A program made the position numbers and the translations under genes. From Deltaproteobacteria bacterium (GTDB lineage Bacteria > UBA10199 > JADGCS01), in assembly GCA_015228875.1 (NCBI GenBank), contig JADGCS010000044.1, positions 1-34,595 of the forward strand: a stretch of 34,595 nucleotides of DNA, written 5' to 3'. The notes beneath the pieces were generated by a model. That model saw only the letters and a program-made list of their open reading frames with translations, was not told the origin of the DNA and did no database searches. Positions 23,844-32,618 of this stretch are shown piece after piece. Each line of letters opens with the position of its first letter. The first letter of the stretch is position 1.

Positions 23844-26800
23844 GTGAAACTAAAAAGTATTGAGATTCAAGGCTTTAAGTCTTTTGATGATAAAACAATG
23901 ATCGGCTTCGACGACGATATCACCTGTATCGTCGGTCCTAATGGCTGTGGCAAGTCCAATATTGTCGATGCCATCCGCTGGGTCATGGGCGAGCAATCCG
24001 CCAAACACCTGCGCGGGCGCGGGATGGAGGACGTCATCTTTGCGGGGACCATCGAGCGCCCCCCAAACAGTCTCGCCTCGGTCGAACTCACCTTTGACAC
24101 CACAGGGACCAACACACCTCCGCAATACTCGCAGCTCAGTGCAGTTTCCATTGGAAGAAAACTTTTCAGGTCCGGGGAAAGTGAATACTACATCAACAAA
24201 CAACCCGTGCGTCTTAAAGACGTCACCGATTTCTTTCTGGGAACAGGGGTTGGCACAAAGGCCTACTCCATCATAGAGCAGGGCCGCGTCGGGATGGTTG
24301 TCGAATCAAAACCAGAAGACAGACGATCTATCATCGAAGAAGCTGCTGGGATTTCAAAATTCAAGGCACGCAAAGAAGCCGCACTGAGAAAAATAGAATC
24401 CACAAGACAAAACTTGAGCCGCTTAAACGATATCCTTACCGAAATCGACCGCCAAAAAAACACCCTGGCCCGACAGGCAAAAAAGGCAGAAAAATTTCAA
24501 GTCATCAGGGACGAATTAAAAGATCTCGATCTCAAGCTGGCCTCCCTCTCGTACGAAACCCTCGATACCGAACAAAAAAACGCCCTCTCCACCATCAGGG
24601 AACTGAGCACACAGGAACAAACCCTCCAAAATAAAATTCAAGAAGACGAAAACTGGATCGAAGATAAAAAGCTGCATCTGGTTTCTGTCGAGACCGAGCT
24701 TAATGATCTGCAACAGGATGTCTTTGAGTGGGACAATACTCTCAAACTTACCGAGACAAAAATACAAACCAGAAAAGACGACATCTCAAGATCTGGGGCC
24801 TCCATCACGCAAATGGAGAACGAACTTGCCGAACGCCGCAAGGAATGTGAGGGCTCTCAAAACGGACTCTCCCAGGTCAATGAAAAACTCGCTCTGGCAG
24901 AGCTTGACTGCGCCGCAACAGATGACAACGTCAAGGATCAGACCGCTTACCTCACTGTACTCGAAGCATCAAGCGGATCGCTCTTCTCCGTCCTCGAAGA
25001 AACCCGCGAAAGCTTTAACAACGCGGGTCGTGAGCTCTCCCAGACAAAAACACGCAAAGAAAACATCACGGCGCGCCTGAACGAACTCATCGAAAAGGAA
25101 AACACCGATCAGGCCGAACTGGGCGAACTCTCACAAAAGCACAAAAAAATGAGCCGCCTCCTCGACGAAATAAAAAAAGATTTAAACTCCATCAAACAGC
25201 TTAAACTCACCCTCACCCAACAAACCGACAGTCTTCACGAAAAACTTTCGGCAGAAGATACAGTCCTTAAAAGGGAACAAAACGAATTATCAACAATCAA
25301 AAATGAACTTTTATCCCGTGAGTCACGACTCAAATCTCTCGAAGAACTCGAGCGCAACTTTGAAGGCTATCACGAAGGTCCCCGACAGATTCTCAAAAGC
25401 AGAAAAAAAGGAGACATCACCGGCGTGATGAGTTCCGTCGCCGAAATCATCGAGACAGAACCCCTCTACGAAACCCCCGTCTCGGCAGTCCTCGGCGAAC
25501 GCATGCAGTACCTCATCGTAAAAAATCAATCCGAAGGGGTCCAGTGTGCAGAGTTTCTCAAGGCCTCAAGCGTCGGCCGCAGTTCGTTTATCCCGATCTC
25601 GCTGTCACAGAACACCGCCGAAAAAACAGAAAACGCAAACCCCGTTGTCTCCTTTCTCAGAGATTGTAAGGGGTACAATGTCTATACCGAAAACTACCTC
25701 AACGGGACAGGGCCCGAACCGCAGGAGGGGCTTGATGAGATTCTCTCCGCTCATAACGACAACCACAAACCACGGGCACTACCAGACGGCCTCAAACTCA
25801 AGGGGGTCATGGGCCGGCTGACCGATTATATAAAACTCAAAGAAGGGTATCAGGATCTGGGCCGCCTTCTCTTTGGCGATGTGGTTCTTGCCGATCGCAT
25901 CTCCAATGCCCTCGAAATCTGGTCCAGCACAAGTTTCCCCGTGGTCACTATGGACGGTGAGACCATCTCAAAGGACGGCATCATCACAGGAGGTTCCACC
26001 GAAGACACCTCAAAGGCCCTCCTCGAAAAAAAGCGGGAGATCAAAGAACTCCATCTGGTTATTGCCGGGCTTGTCCAGCAGGTGAAGTCCAAAGAAGACG
26101 TCTGCACCGAGCTCCTCGCCAAAATAAACAGCACAAAATCAGAGATAGAAAATATCCGCTCCTCCTGTCATGTCGAGGATGTCAGGTTCGCCGAGCAGGA
26201 AAAAGACATCCTGCATTACACAAACGATCTTAAAAACCTAAACGACAGAAGGAGCCGCCTCACACAGCAGATCTTCGAAACAAAAACGGCGATCGATGAC
26301 CTTGGTGACCAACTCAAACAGCAGGAACAAAACGAAAAAGACCTCGAACAGATTTTAAATCAGTCGGCAGAAATTCTTAAAAACAAAAAATCAGAGGAAG
26401 AATCCTGCCGCAAGGAACTCGCGCAAAAACAAGAAGACCTCACCAAAGAAAAAATAAAACTGGCACAGCTCAAAGAACAGAGATCTTTTCTGGCTCAGGA
26501 AGTCGACCGCCTGATTGCCGAGCAGATCAGACTCAAACAAGAAATCATCAGAACACATGGGCTCAAGCAGTTTACATCACGAAAAGAAAAATTTCTTCAG
26601 GACCGCCTTGCTTATCTCGAAAAATTTATACGCAAAACTCTCGAGAACAAGGATGCCGTTGATCAAAAATACAGGGCCAAGAAAAACGAATTTGAAATTC
26701 TTCACAACGAGATCACAGAAAAAGAAGTTACCTTAAAAAAAGACAGGCAGGAACACAGCCGGATCAAGGACGATTTAAACAAAACCACGCTTAATTTATC

Positions 26801-27557
26801 CGAAACAAGAAACACTCTTTCCCGTCTCAACGAACAACTCATTGAGCGATATCAACTTGTCCTGTCCGAAATTTATCAAGATCACAAACCAGACCCCTCC
26901 CTGTTTGAGGAAGGGGCAGCACAAGAAAGGGCAGCGGAGCTCCGTGCCAAAATCGCCAACCTTGGCAACGTCAACATCGCGGCCATTGACGAGCTTAACG
27001 AAATCACACAGCGCTTCGAGTTTTTATCCGGTCAGCGTCAGGACCTCGAAAAATCGCTCCTTTCCCTTGAGCGCGCCATACAAAAAATCAACAGGACATC
27101 AGCAGAACGATTTAAAAACACGTTTGAACAGATCAACGAAAAATTCACAAAGCTCTTTCCAAGGCTTTTTCAGGGCGGACATGCGTATCTTCAATTAACT
27201 GATCCAGAAAATATTTTAGAAACAGGCGTCGAAATTATTGCACAGCCACCGGGCAAAAAATTGCAGTCCATGTCACTCCTGTCCGGGGGAGAAAAGGCCC
27301 TGACCGCGGTAAGCCTTTTGTTTGCAATCTTTCTTATCAAACCATCACCGTTCTGTCTGCTCGATGAGGTCGATGCCCCACTCGACGACAGCAACGTGGA
27401 CCGCTACAACGACATCGTTAAAGAAATGTCACAGCGCACACAGTTTGTGGTCATCACCCACAACAAGCGCACCATGCAGGTCAGCGACTGCCTCTTTGGT
27501 GTCACCATGCAAGAACGCGGCATCTCAAAAATTGTTTCGGTGAATCTGAATGCGTGA
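23844..27557 (+). CDS. smc: Chromosome segregation ATPase SMC
   Basis: SMC dimers organise and condense the chromosome with ScpA/ScpB. The 1237-aa product has the N-terminal ATPase half with Walker A GPNGCGKSN (31-39) and the conserved GAGIS-like EEAAGISKFKARK. A long coiled coil follows (about 165-500), then the hinge (about 500-680, with PLYETPVSAVLGERMQYLIV), MDGETISKDGIITGGS just beyond, and a second coiled coil to about 1030. The C-terminal half has the signature LSGGEKALTA (about 1146-1155) and Walker B FCLLDEVDAPLDD (about 1169-1181). It ends SKIVSVNLNA, normal for the family. The start is GTG 23844 with a weak ribosome binding site (GAAGG). Scp genes are not adjacent. The last 27 bases of the gene recur at 29484. 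Confidence 0.98.
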   Translation: MKLKSIEIQGFKSFDDKTMIGFDDDITCIVGPNGCGKSNIVDAIRWVMGEQSAKHLRGRGMEDVIFAGTIERPPNSLASVELTFDTTGTNTPPQYSQLSAVSIGRKLFRSGESEYYINKQPVRLKDVTDFFLGTGVGTKAYSIIEQGRVGMVVESKPEDRRSIIEEAAGISKFKARKEAALRKIESTRQNLSRLNDILTEIDRQKNTLARQAKKAEKFQVIRDELKDLDLKLASLSYETLDTEQKNALSTIRELSTQEQTLQNKIQEDENWIEDKKLHLVSVETELNDLQQDVFEWDNTLKLTETKIQTRKDDISRSGASITQMENELAERRKECEGSQNGLSQVNEKLALAELDCAATDDNVKDQTAYLTVLEASSGSLFSVLEETRESFNNAGRELSQTKTRKENITARLNELIEKENTDQAELGELSQKHKKMSRLLDEIKKDLNSIKQLKLTLTQQTDSLHEKLSAEDTVLKREQNELSTIKNELLSRESRLKSLEELERNFEGYHEGPRQILKSRKKGDITGVMSSVAEIIETEPLYETPVSAVLGERMQYLIVKNQSEGVQCAEFLKASSVGRSSFIPISLSQNTAEKTENANPVVSFLRDCKGYNVYTENYLNGTGPEPQEGLDEILSAHNDNHKPRALPDGLKLKGVMGRLTDYIKLKEGYQDLGRLLFGDVVLADRISNALEIWSSTSFPVVTMDGETISKDGIITGGSTEDTSKALLEKKREIKELHLVIAGLVQQVKSKEDVCTELLAKINSTKSEIENIRSSCHVEDVRFAEQEKDILHYTNDLKNLNDRRSRLTQQIFETKTAIDDLGDQLKQQEQNEKDLEQILNQSAEILKNKKSEEESCRKELAQKQEDLTKEKIKLAQLKEQRSFLAQEVDRLIAEQIRLKQEIIRTHGLKQFTSRKEKFLQDRLAYLEKFIRKTLENKDAVDQKYRAKKNEFEILHNEITEKEVTLKKDRQEHSRIKDDLNKTTLNLSETRNTLSRLNEQLIERYQLVLSEIYQDHKPDPSLFEEGAAQERAAELRAKIANLGNVNIAAIDELNEITQRFEFLSGQRQDLEKSLLSLERAIQKINRTSAERFKNTFEQINEKFTKLFPRLFQGGHAYLQLTDPENILETGVEIIAQPPGKKLQSMSLLSGGEKALTAVSLLFAIFLIKPSPFCLLDEVDAPLDDSNVDRYNDIVKEMSQRTQFVVITHNKRTMQVSDCLFGVTMQERGISKIVSVNLNA

Positions 27558-27578
27558 ACCTCATGCGATAGATGAAGG
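27531..27578 (+). repeat. Direct repeat, smc-side copy (smc 3' end plus 21 bp)
   Basis: These 48 bases match 29484-29531 in 42 positions, in the same orientation. They cover the last eight codons and stop of smc and 21 bases beyond. Inside the coding part two of the three differences are silent third-position changes, which suggests that both copies once served as an smc end. A 20-base identical run spans the stop codon. Confidence 0.85.
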
Positions 27579-28066
27579 TGTGTTCGTTTTTAATATCGCT
27601 TTTAGGATGTAACTACTCAATAACCTCTGGCAGTCAATGCATCGTCGTCGCGAGCGGAGCGTGGCGATCTCCTAAAACCAGTGGTTTTAAGAGAGATTGC
27701 TTCGTCGGTTCCCTCCTCGCAACGACGTCCCACCACCACTTTTTGAGGAGTTACGATTATATCTCCGACAGGTGTGATAACACTTACAATTTTCCTATCG
27801 TCATACGTGGTTATTCACATTCATCTGACGACTATATCGATTTTGAAACAAACACCGGCAATCTCGCGTGGGTGGCGCAGGTCTTTCCTGACAACACGTT
27901 TGATTTTTCGATCCAGTTTTTAAACACGTTTGGAAACCCGTCCATACAGCTTGATTGCACATGTCAGATCGAAGAGGGCTATCTTTATTATTACACAGAC
28001 AGCGTCGATTGTACCTGTGGTGGGGATGATAAGTGCACGCTCTCTTATGAAAAATTGACATCATGA
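27572..28066 (+). CDS. Cys-rich secreted-protein-like ORF interrupted by a MITE (doubtful gene)
   Basis: The 164-codon frame starts MKVCSFLISLLGC, which looks like a short lipoprotein signal with lipobox LLGC. The element at 27609-27754 then supplies codons about 13-61. After it comes about 100 residues of ordinary-looking, beta-rich sequence with four late cysteines in two pairs (LDCTCQIEEG and DCTCGGDDKC), ending CTLSYEKLTS. I do not recognise a family. There is no ribosome binding site, and without the element the two halves would not be in the same frame (146 bp plus 2-3 bp of duplication is not a multiple of three). The likely reading is a partial or chimeric gene whose 3' half derives from a secreted protein. 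Confidence 0.4.
   Translation: MKVCSFLISLLGCNYSITSGSQCIVVASGAWRSPKTSGFKRDCFVGSLLATTSHHHFLRSYDYISDRCDNTYNFPIVIRGYSHSSDDYIDFETNTGNLAWVAQVFPDNTFDFSIQFLNTFGNPSIQLDCTCQIEEGYLYYYTDSVDCTCGGDDKCTLSYEKLTS
27609..27754. mobile_element. MITE/REP-type palindromic element, 146 bp
   Basis: Outer arms GTAACTACTCAA (27609-27620) and TTGAGGAGTTAC (27743-27754) match in 11 of 12 positions. Inside is a near-palindrome whose arms include CGTCGCGAGCGGAGC...GCGATCTC and GAGATTGCTTCGTCGG...CTCGCAACGACG. This is the kind of 'GCGAGGAGCGAAGCGACGAAGCAATCTC' repeat widespread in several bacterial phyla. The tip TAAAACCA-G-TGGTTTTA (27673-27689) sits at the exact centre. GAT on both sides may be a short target duplication. 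Confidence 0.85.
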
Positions 28067-28141
28067 TCTTAAAAAAAATTGCGCGCAGGACTTTTACATT
28101 GCGTCGATAGCGGTAGATTTCATGATAGTTGACGCCTTTTT

Positions 28142-29020
28142 TTACATACAACATTTTTTATATTTTTTTCCACTGCCACATGGACAGAGATCGTTTCTGC
28201 CAATTTCAGGCATATGAAGTTGTTTTGTGACATCAAGTTGTTTTGTGCCATCAACAAAATGCCTGCTCTTACTGTGGGCATAAATACTTTTTAATTTTAT
28301 ATGTCTATTAAGCAGTTGCGTGTAGATATTAGCAATCTGTTTTTCTATAGCCGACACAACAGTTTTTTTATCAATAGATATTCTCTTGTTTTCGAGCTGT
28401 CCCCATTTTTTTTTCCTGTAATTCAGTTGTACTGTGCATATCTCCTTACCTGGGTTATTGTATTCGTTTGAATAAATATTCAATACTGTGTCTGTACATG
28501 GACACTTAGGTAATAGACAGTAATAGTCATAAATTATACATTTGTTGCCGTCTATATCAACCAAGAGCAGATCTCCGTACGGCAGAACATTGTTATATGC
28601 AGACATGATTCCGTTTTGTTCTACCTCATCATAGTCAAAGTGAGCATCAATTGAATCAACAGCCGCCTCTTCGGTTTTTTTGTTTTTGCGTGAGAAATAA
28701 AACTTCCACAAGAGTACAAAATCAGATTCATCCATTAAAGATAAAAAGAAATTTGCAAACTCCAAATCTTCATTGGAAATTTTTTCTTCATTTTTGTAAT
28801 TTAGTTTTTTCTGAACAATGTCAATATCGATTTTATAGGATGAATTAATTTTATTATTGTTGTCTCTTGGTCCCAAAAGTTGAAGAGTCAAAAAAACAGT
28901 CGCGCAAGTACAAACAGGGTTGTCGCAAGAGAGAAGAGAACATTCATAGCGTCCCGCATTTTTACCACTTTGAATTGTAGCAATGATTTTTTTTGTTTCA
29001 TTTTCAACTAATAACACCAT
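28142..29020 (-). CDS. SEC-C motif protein, AT-rich, 292 aa
   Basis: The C-terminus is a canonical SEC-C zinc-binding motif, [19 protein letters not shown], as found at the end of SecA and in many accessory proteins. The rest is not a SecA domain. It has an N-terminal beta-rich segment with CDNPVCTC (near residue 32-39) and a second Cys cluster LLPKCPC near 169-175, so up to three metal sites are possible. I chose ATG 29020 because GGAG lies eight bases upstream; the in-frame extension to 29077 reads transposase sequence out of frame. The gene is visibly richer in A and T, and in codons such as AAA, AAT and ATA, than its neighbours, and sits beside an IS relic. I infer recent transfer. Function is unknown. 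Confidence 0.78.
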   Translation of the reverse strand: MVLLVENETKKIIATIQSGKNAGRYECSLLSCDNPVCTCATVFLTLQLLGPRDNNNKINSSYKIDIDIVQKKLNYKNEEKISNEDLEFANFFLSLMDESDFVLLWKFYFSRKNKKTEEAAVDSIDAHFDYDEVEQNGIMSAYNNVLPYGDLLLVDIDGNKCIIYDYYCLLPKCPCTDTVLNIYSNEYNNPGKEICTVQLNYRKKKWGQLENKRISIDKKTVVSAIEKQIANIYTQLLNRHIKLKSIYAHSKSRHFVDGTKQLDVTKQLHMPEIGRNDLCPCGSGKKYKKCCM

Positions 29021-29040
29021 TTGCTTCGCTCCGTCTTTGT

Positions 29041-29545
29041 TATCCCCTGATCCGCCAGACTGGCCACTATCTTCCAAGGGGAAGTATCCTGATATTCACA
29101 TGATGTGGCAATCTCAATTATTCTTCCCTTTTCTTCAAGGCTCAGCTTGTTTGCTGGCGCATCCAAGGGACCCCGTCTCTGGTCATCAGGAGATTCCTTC
29201 CAGCGATTGAGCGTCTTTAAATCTACGCCAAGATCCTCACACGCCACCTTAAGACGACACCCATTCATGTTTGCCTCCTCAATCAAATCCATGCATTGCT
29301 TTTTGTCTTCTCTGCTTATTCGTCGTCCTCGGGTTCCCCCCACAACAATTGACTTTTTTTAACAGAACTATTCTGGCGCTGACCTCCGCCAAGGCCCTGT
29401 CTTTTTTATGAAGATCCCTTGTCAAATCCTTCACCTCTTTTCTTAACTCGACAACTTCAGGATCCAGTCTGGGCCGTCCCTTGACTGTCTCGGTGAATCT
29501 TAATGCGTGAACCTCATGCGACAGTTGAAGCACACCGAGCGACAT
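29041..29545 (-). pseudogene. IS3-type transposase remnant, truncated at both ends
   Basis: Two overlapping frames give the middle of a transposase. The first, from about 29480, reads DPEVVELRKEVKDLTRDLHKKDRALAEVSARIVLLKK. A -1 shift at a run of seven A (about 29357) leads into the second: GRRISREDKKQCMDLIEEANM, LGVDLKTLNRWK, RRGP, PANKLSLEEKGRII, and [11 protein letters not shown]. This pattern matches the HTH/leader part of IS3-family transposases that continue with 'ASESTFYR' and an integrase core. Here the match stops at about 29041, and the catalytic DDE region is missing. The shift could be the programmed one of the family or decay. The N-terminal part (29484-29545) overlaps the smc-end repeat and may not be transposase. 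Confidence 0.75.
29484..29531 (+). repeat. Direct repeat, distal copy of the smc 3' end
   Basis: This diverged copy of 27531-27578 has 42 of 48 bases identical. Read on the plus strand it encodes TVSVNLNA and a TGA stop, as the smc end does (IVSVNLNA). It closes the AT-rich island on the side away from smc. Confidence 0.8.
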
Positions 29546-29601
29546 GAAATACAGGGTAAAGGACGATCAGTTTAACATCGATGAATAATACTTGATTTCT
29601 G

Positions 29602-32601
29602 TCAGGTTTGTCTTACCACAACAGCCCTGCCTTTTCTCCCATCGAGGTGTGCCGAGATCGGGTTGTGAAGCCTTACATGCCTGATAAATTCGCCTTCCCA
29701 CTGCACGGGCTGTGCGTTAATCCACGCGGTGTCCAGAAAGGAACTGCCGATTGCAGTTGATTCTCCCTTGTTCGAAAGTGTGAGATACCCCACGCCCTTT
29801 GAAACAATGTTCTGAAAAAAATGTGTCCCCTGTGAAGGCTCCACCATGTGCCCAAAGAGTGGCGTCTCGGCGATCAGACACGCGCCCGTGATATCGCACC
29901 ACTTGATGGGAATCCCCAGACTCGGATCTGATGAACCCCACCTGCCCGGACCAACAAGAAAATAAGGGCGTTTTTCTTTTTGCAAACCCTCGTTAATCAT
30001 GCCAACCTGTCCGGCAATCTCGGAGGTCTTTCTAAAATCAAGTGTATCATTCTTGATAAAGACAATATCTCTGATATTCTGGAAGGTGCCGTGGCCCAGT
30101 GCCATTGCCGTGCGACAGATAATATCTTTGTCATCATAACCTTCGAGATCAACAACGGCAGATAAAACCTGCGACGCAAGCGGCCTCATCTGAAGAATGT
30201 ACAACACAGGGTCACCACTCCCCTTTTGATCCAGCGCAAATTCGATTTCAATGGGAAAACCCACCTCGTTTTTTATTGCCGGCAAAAGCTCTGCCAGTGC
30301 CCCTGCCAGGGGAATTTGATTGTATTTGAGGACGTGATTAAAGGTCAGGATGCGGGGACCCGACAGGTTAAAGTTTTCGCGGATGGCATCGTCGTCCGCA
30401 CAGTAGACACTTGCCACATGTTTCAGGGACCCGTCCGCTTCTGCCTGTTCGATGTCGACAAAATCCAGAGACTCATCATCGGAACTCGAAGTAAAATCAA
30501 TCGTCGCTCTCGCAAGATTAAGGGCATAAAATTTTTTCTGGGTGTATTTTAGATAATCGGCAGGTTTTGAAAACTGCGGCAGGACTTCGGGGGTGTTGGG
30601 TGAAAATCTTAAAACAGCCGCCCCTTGGACCACCGCGTGACCCAGACCGAGGACAATCTGGGCAATACCATCCTCAGCCTTCTGGTGACCAATGGGATAA
30701 AAATTGTAGGACTGTGCCACCCCTGAAATCAGCGGATAGTAACGATTGCCGTACTGCTGCCCGATGACCTGCTGGATCACAATCGCCATGCTCTCTTCCT
30801 CGCGCGAATGGGCGGTCCCAGCCCTGTAACTCTGGGCGTTCTTAAAATAAAGGGATGCGTAGACCGCCTTGATGGCACGGCAGAGTTCCAGAAATCTCAC
30901 ATTGGGATCGGGGTGGTTGTTGGGCAGCATGTAGGTGGAGTAAATCCCCGCAAACGGCTGGAACTGAGAGTCCTCGAGAATACTCGACGACCTCACCGCA
31001 ATAGGTCCCGTCATGTTGTTGAGCACAAATTTCAAATGATCCCAGTGCTCTTCCGAAAGTTTGCCCACAATAAACCTCTGGACGATCTCCTGATCGGTCT
31101 TAAGCCTGTCGATTTCTTCATACAGGTTGTTAACGAGCATAAATTTTTCAAACTCGTCCGTCCCCAGTGCCACTGTTTGCGGTATGGTGATTTCGAGATT
31201 TGAAATGCGTTCGTGAAGACCATACCGCGCAAACAGCGAATTGATGAAGGCAATCCCCCGCCCCTTGCCGCCGATGGAGCCTGTCCCCATCCTGATAAAG
31301 GGATTTTCGGGACCAACCTGCCCGGTTGAAAAATCCGCGATCACGCCCTGCTGTTCCTGCTTTCTTGCCAGTCTGAAGGACTTGATAAAATACTCCCTCA
31401 TTTCTTCGATATCCTTAAAGTCGGCAACAGAGAGCTTCTTGAGTTTATCGGCAAGGCTGAACATGCTGCGTGCATAAAACCACGTGGAAAAGTGATTGTG
31501 TTTTGAGTGGTACTCTATGGATTCGGCGGGGATGGTCTTGATGAGTTTTTCCATCTCCTTGACATCCTTCGCCCTCGCAATCTCAAGCCCGTTGGGATAT
31601 TTGAAGGCAAAACTCCCCAGACCAAGTGAATCAAAAACAAAATGCCTTATTTTTTTTAGAAGATGGGGCGAATTTTTGTCTACATAGTTGATCCCGAGAC
31701 TTTTCGCCTGTTCGAGATTTTCTGATTTTGATGACTGCAGCATGAGGGAGAGCATGGGGTCTTCCCCGGCAAGCGTTTTCACAAGATCAAATCCCGCATT
31801 GTTCTCTGTCGCCCCGCTGCCCCTGGGAAGACTGACGTCGCTGATCACGGCCATGACCTGATCTTTATAGGTATGATAGAGATCCAAGGCATCTTCGTAA
31901 CTCGTCGCAAGAAAAATCTTGGGCCTTGCCCTCATGCGAAAAAGTTTGTGCAGGTCGTTGAGTCCCTCGGAGATCAGGGACTGGGACTGCGCCATCACAA
32001 CCGTGTACAACACCGTGAGAAAGGAAGAGTAATACCGCACCGAATCCTCGACAACAAGAATAGCCTTGATGCCAGCAACCTTTACATCGTGCGGGGCATT
32101 AAAACTGTCTTCAATGATTTTAATGATGGTCAATAATATTCTTGCGTCACCGCGCCACAGAAAGGAGTGATCAACAGCCTTTTTATTAATGCCTCCCGGG
32201 ATCGTTGCAAGGTCGTTCTCATTAAACACGAGCAGCACCACCGGCATCTGGGGATCAATCTCCTTGACCTTGCGCCCAAAATCATTGACATTGCTGTCCT
32301 CAAAACGCGCCATCGTCATCACGAGGTCAAAGTGTCTGGAACTGAGAAGTTTAAGGGCCTCTTCGCCGGTCGAAACATAGGTGATTCTCGGTGCCGAACT
32401 TAAATTAAGACCGGAATACTCGACAAACAGCCGCTCTGCAAGCCGCCCATCCTCACCAAGAATGAACGCGTCGTATTTTGTTGCGAGTAGAAGTATCTCC
32501 CTCACCCTAAAATGCATGAGATCATGAAATCTTAAAAGCCACGACCCACTGGTCTGATAACCGCGAAGATACGAGGATAAAAATTCTTCTTTTTGGTTCA
32601 T
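29602..32601 (-). CDS. Receiver-domain protein with PEP-synthase/PPDK-type ATP-grasp domain, 999 aa
   Basis: Residues about 35-165 look like a degenerate receiver domain, with no phospho-Asp at VMTMARF. Residues about 178-315 form a second receiver domain with the full set: Glu185/Asp186, Asp255 in VISDVSLPRG, and Lys309. The remainder is an N-terminal pyruvate-phosphate-dikinase/PEP-synthase ATP-binding domain: GTGSIGGKGRGIAF (about 435-448), TGPIAVRSSSILEDSQFQPFAGIY (about 530-553), IEIEFALDQKG and LYILQMRPL, then VGPGRWGSSDPSLGIPI (about 880). No phosphohistidine swivel domain or PEP-binding domain follows, so it is not a PEP synthase. It is probably an ATP-using enzyme or signalling protein controlled by phosphorylation. 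It lies 17 bases after the SDR gene. No ribosome binding site is obvious at ATG 32601. Confidence 0.85.
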   Translation of the reverse strand: MNQKEEFLSSYLRGYQTSGSWLLRFHDLMHFRVREILLLATKYDAFILGEDGRLAERLFVEYSGLNLSSAPRITYVSTGEEALKLLSSRHFDLVMTMARFEDSNVNDFGRKVKEIDPQMPVVLLVFNENDLATIPGGINKKAVDHSFLWRGDARILLTIIKIIEDSFNAPHDVKVAGIKAILVVEDSVRYYSSFLTVLYTVVMAQSQSLISEGLNDLHKLFRMRARPKIFLATSYEDALDLYHTYKDQVMAVISDVSLPRGSGATENNAGFDLVKTLAGEDPMLSLMLQSSKSENLEQAKSLGINYVDKNSPHLLKKIRHFVFDSLGLGSFAFKYPNGLEIARAKDVKEMEKLIKTIPAESIEYHSKHNHFSTWFYARSMFSLADKLKKLSVADFKDIEEMREYFIKSFRLARKQEQQGVIADFSTGQVGPENPFIRMGTGSIGGKGRGIAFINSLFARYGLHERISNLEITIPQTVALGTDEFEKFMLVNNLYEEIDRLKTDQEIVQRFIVGKLSEEHWDHLKFVLNNMTGPIAVRSSSILEDSQFQPFAGIYSTYMLPNNHPDPNVRFLELCRAIKAVYASLYFKNAQSYRAGTAHSREEESMAIVIQQVIGQQYGNRYYPLISGVAQSYNFYPIGHQKAEDGIAQIVLGLGHAVVQGAAVLRFSPNTPEVLPQFSKPADYLKYTQKKFYALNLARATIDFTSSSDDESLDFVDIEQAEADGSLKHVASVYCADDDAIRENFNLSGPRILTFNHVLKYNQIPLAGALAELLPAIKNEVGFPIEIEFALDQKGSGDPVLYILQMRPLASQVLSAVVDLEGYDDKDIICRTAMALGHGTFQNIRDIVFIKNDTLDFRKTSEIAGQVGMINEGLQKEKRPYFLVGPGRWGSSDPSLGIPIKWCDITGACLIAETPLFGHMVEPSQGTHFFQNIVSKGVGYLTLSNKGESTAIGSSFLDTAWINAQPVQWEGEFIRHVRLHNPISAHLDGRKGRAVVVRQT

Positions 32602-32618
32602 GTTTTTTAAAGAGTGTT

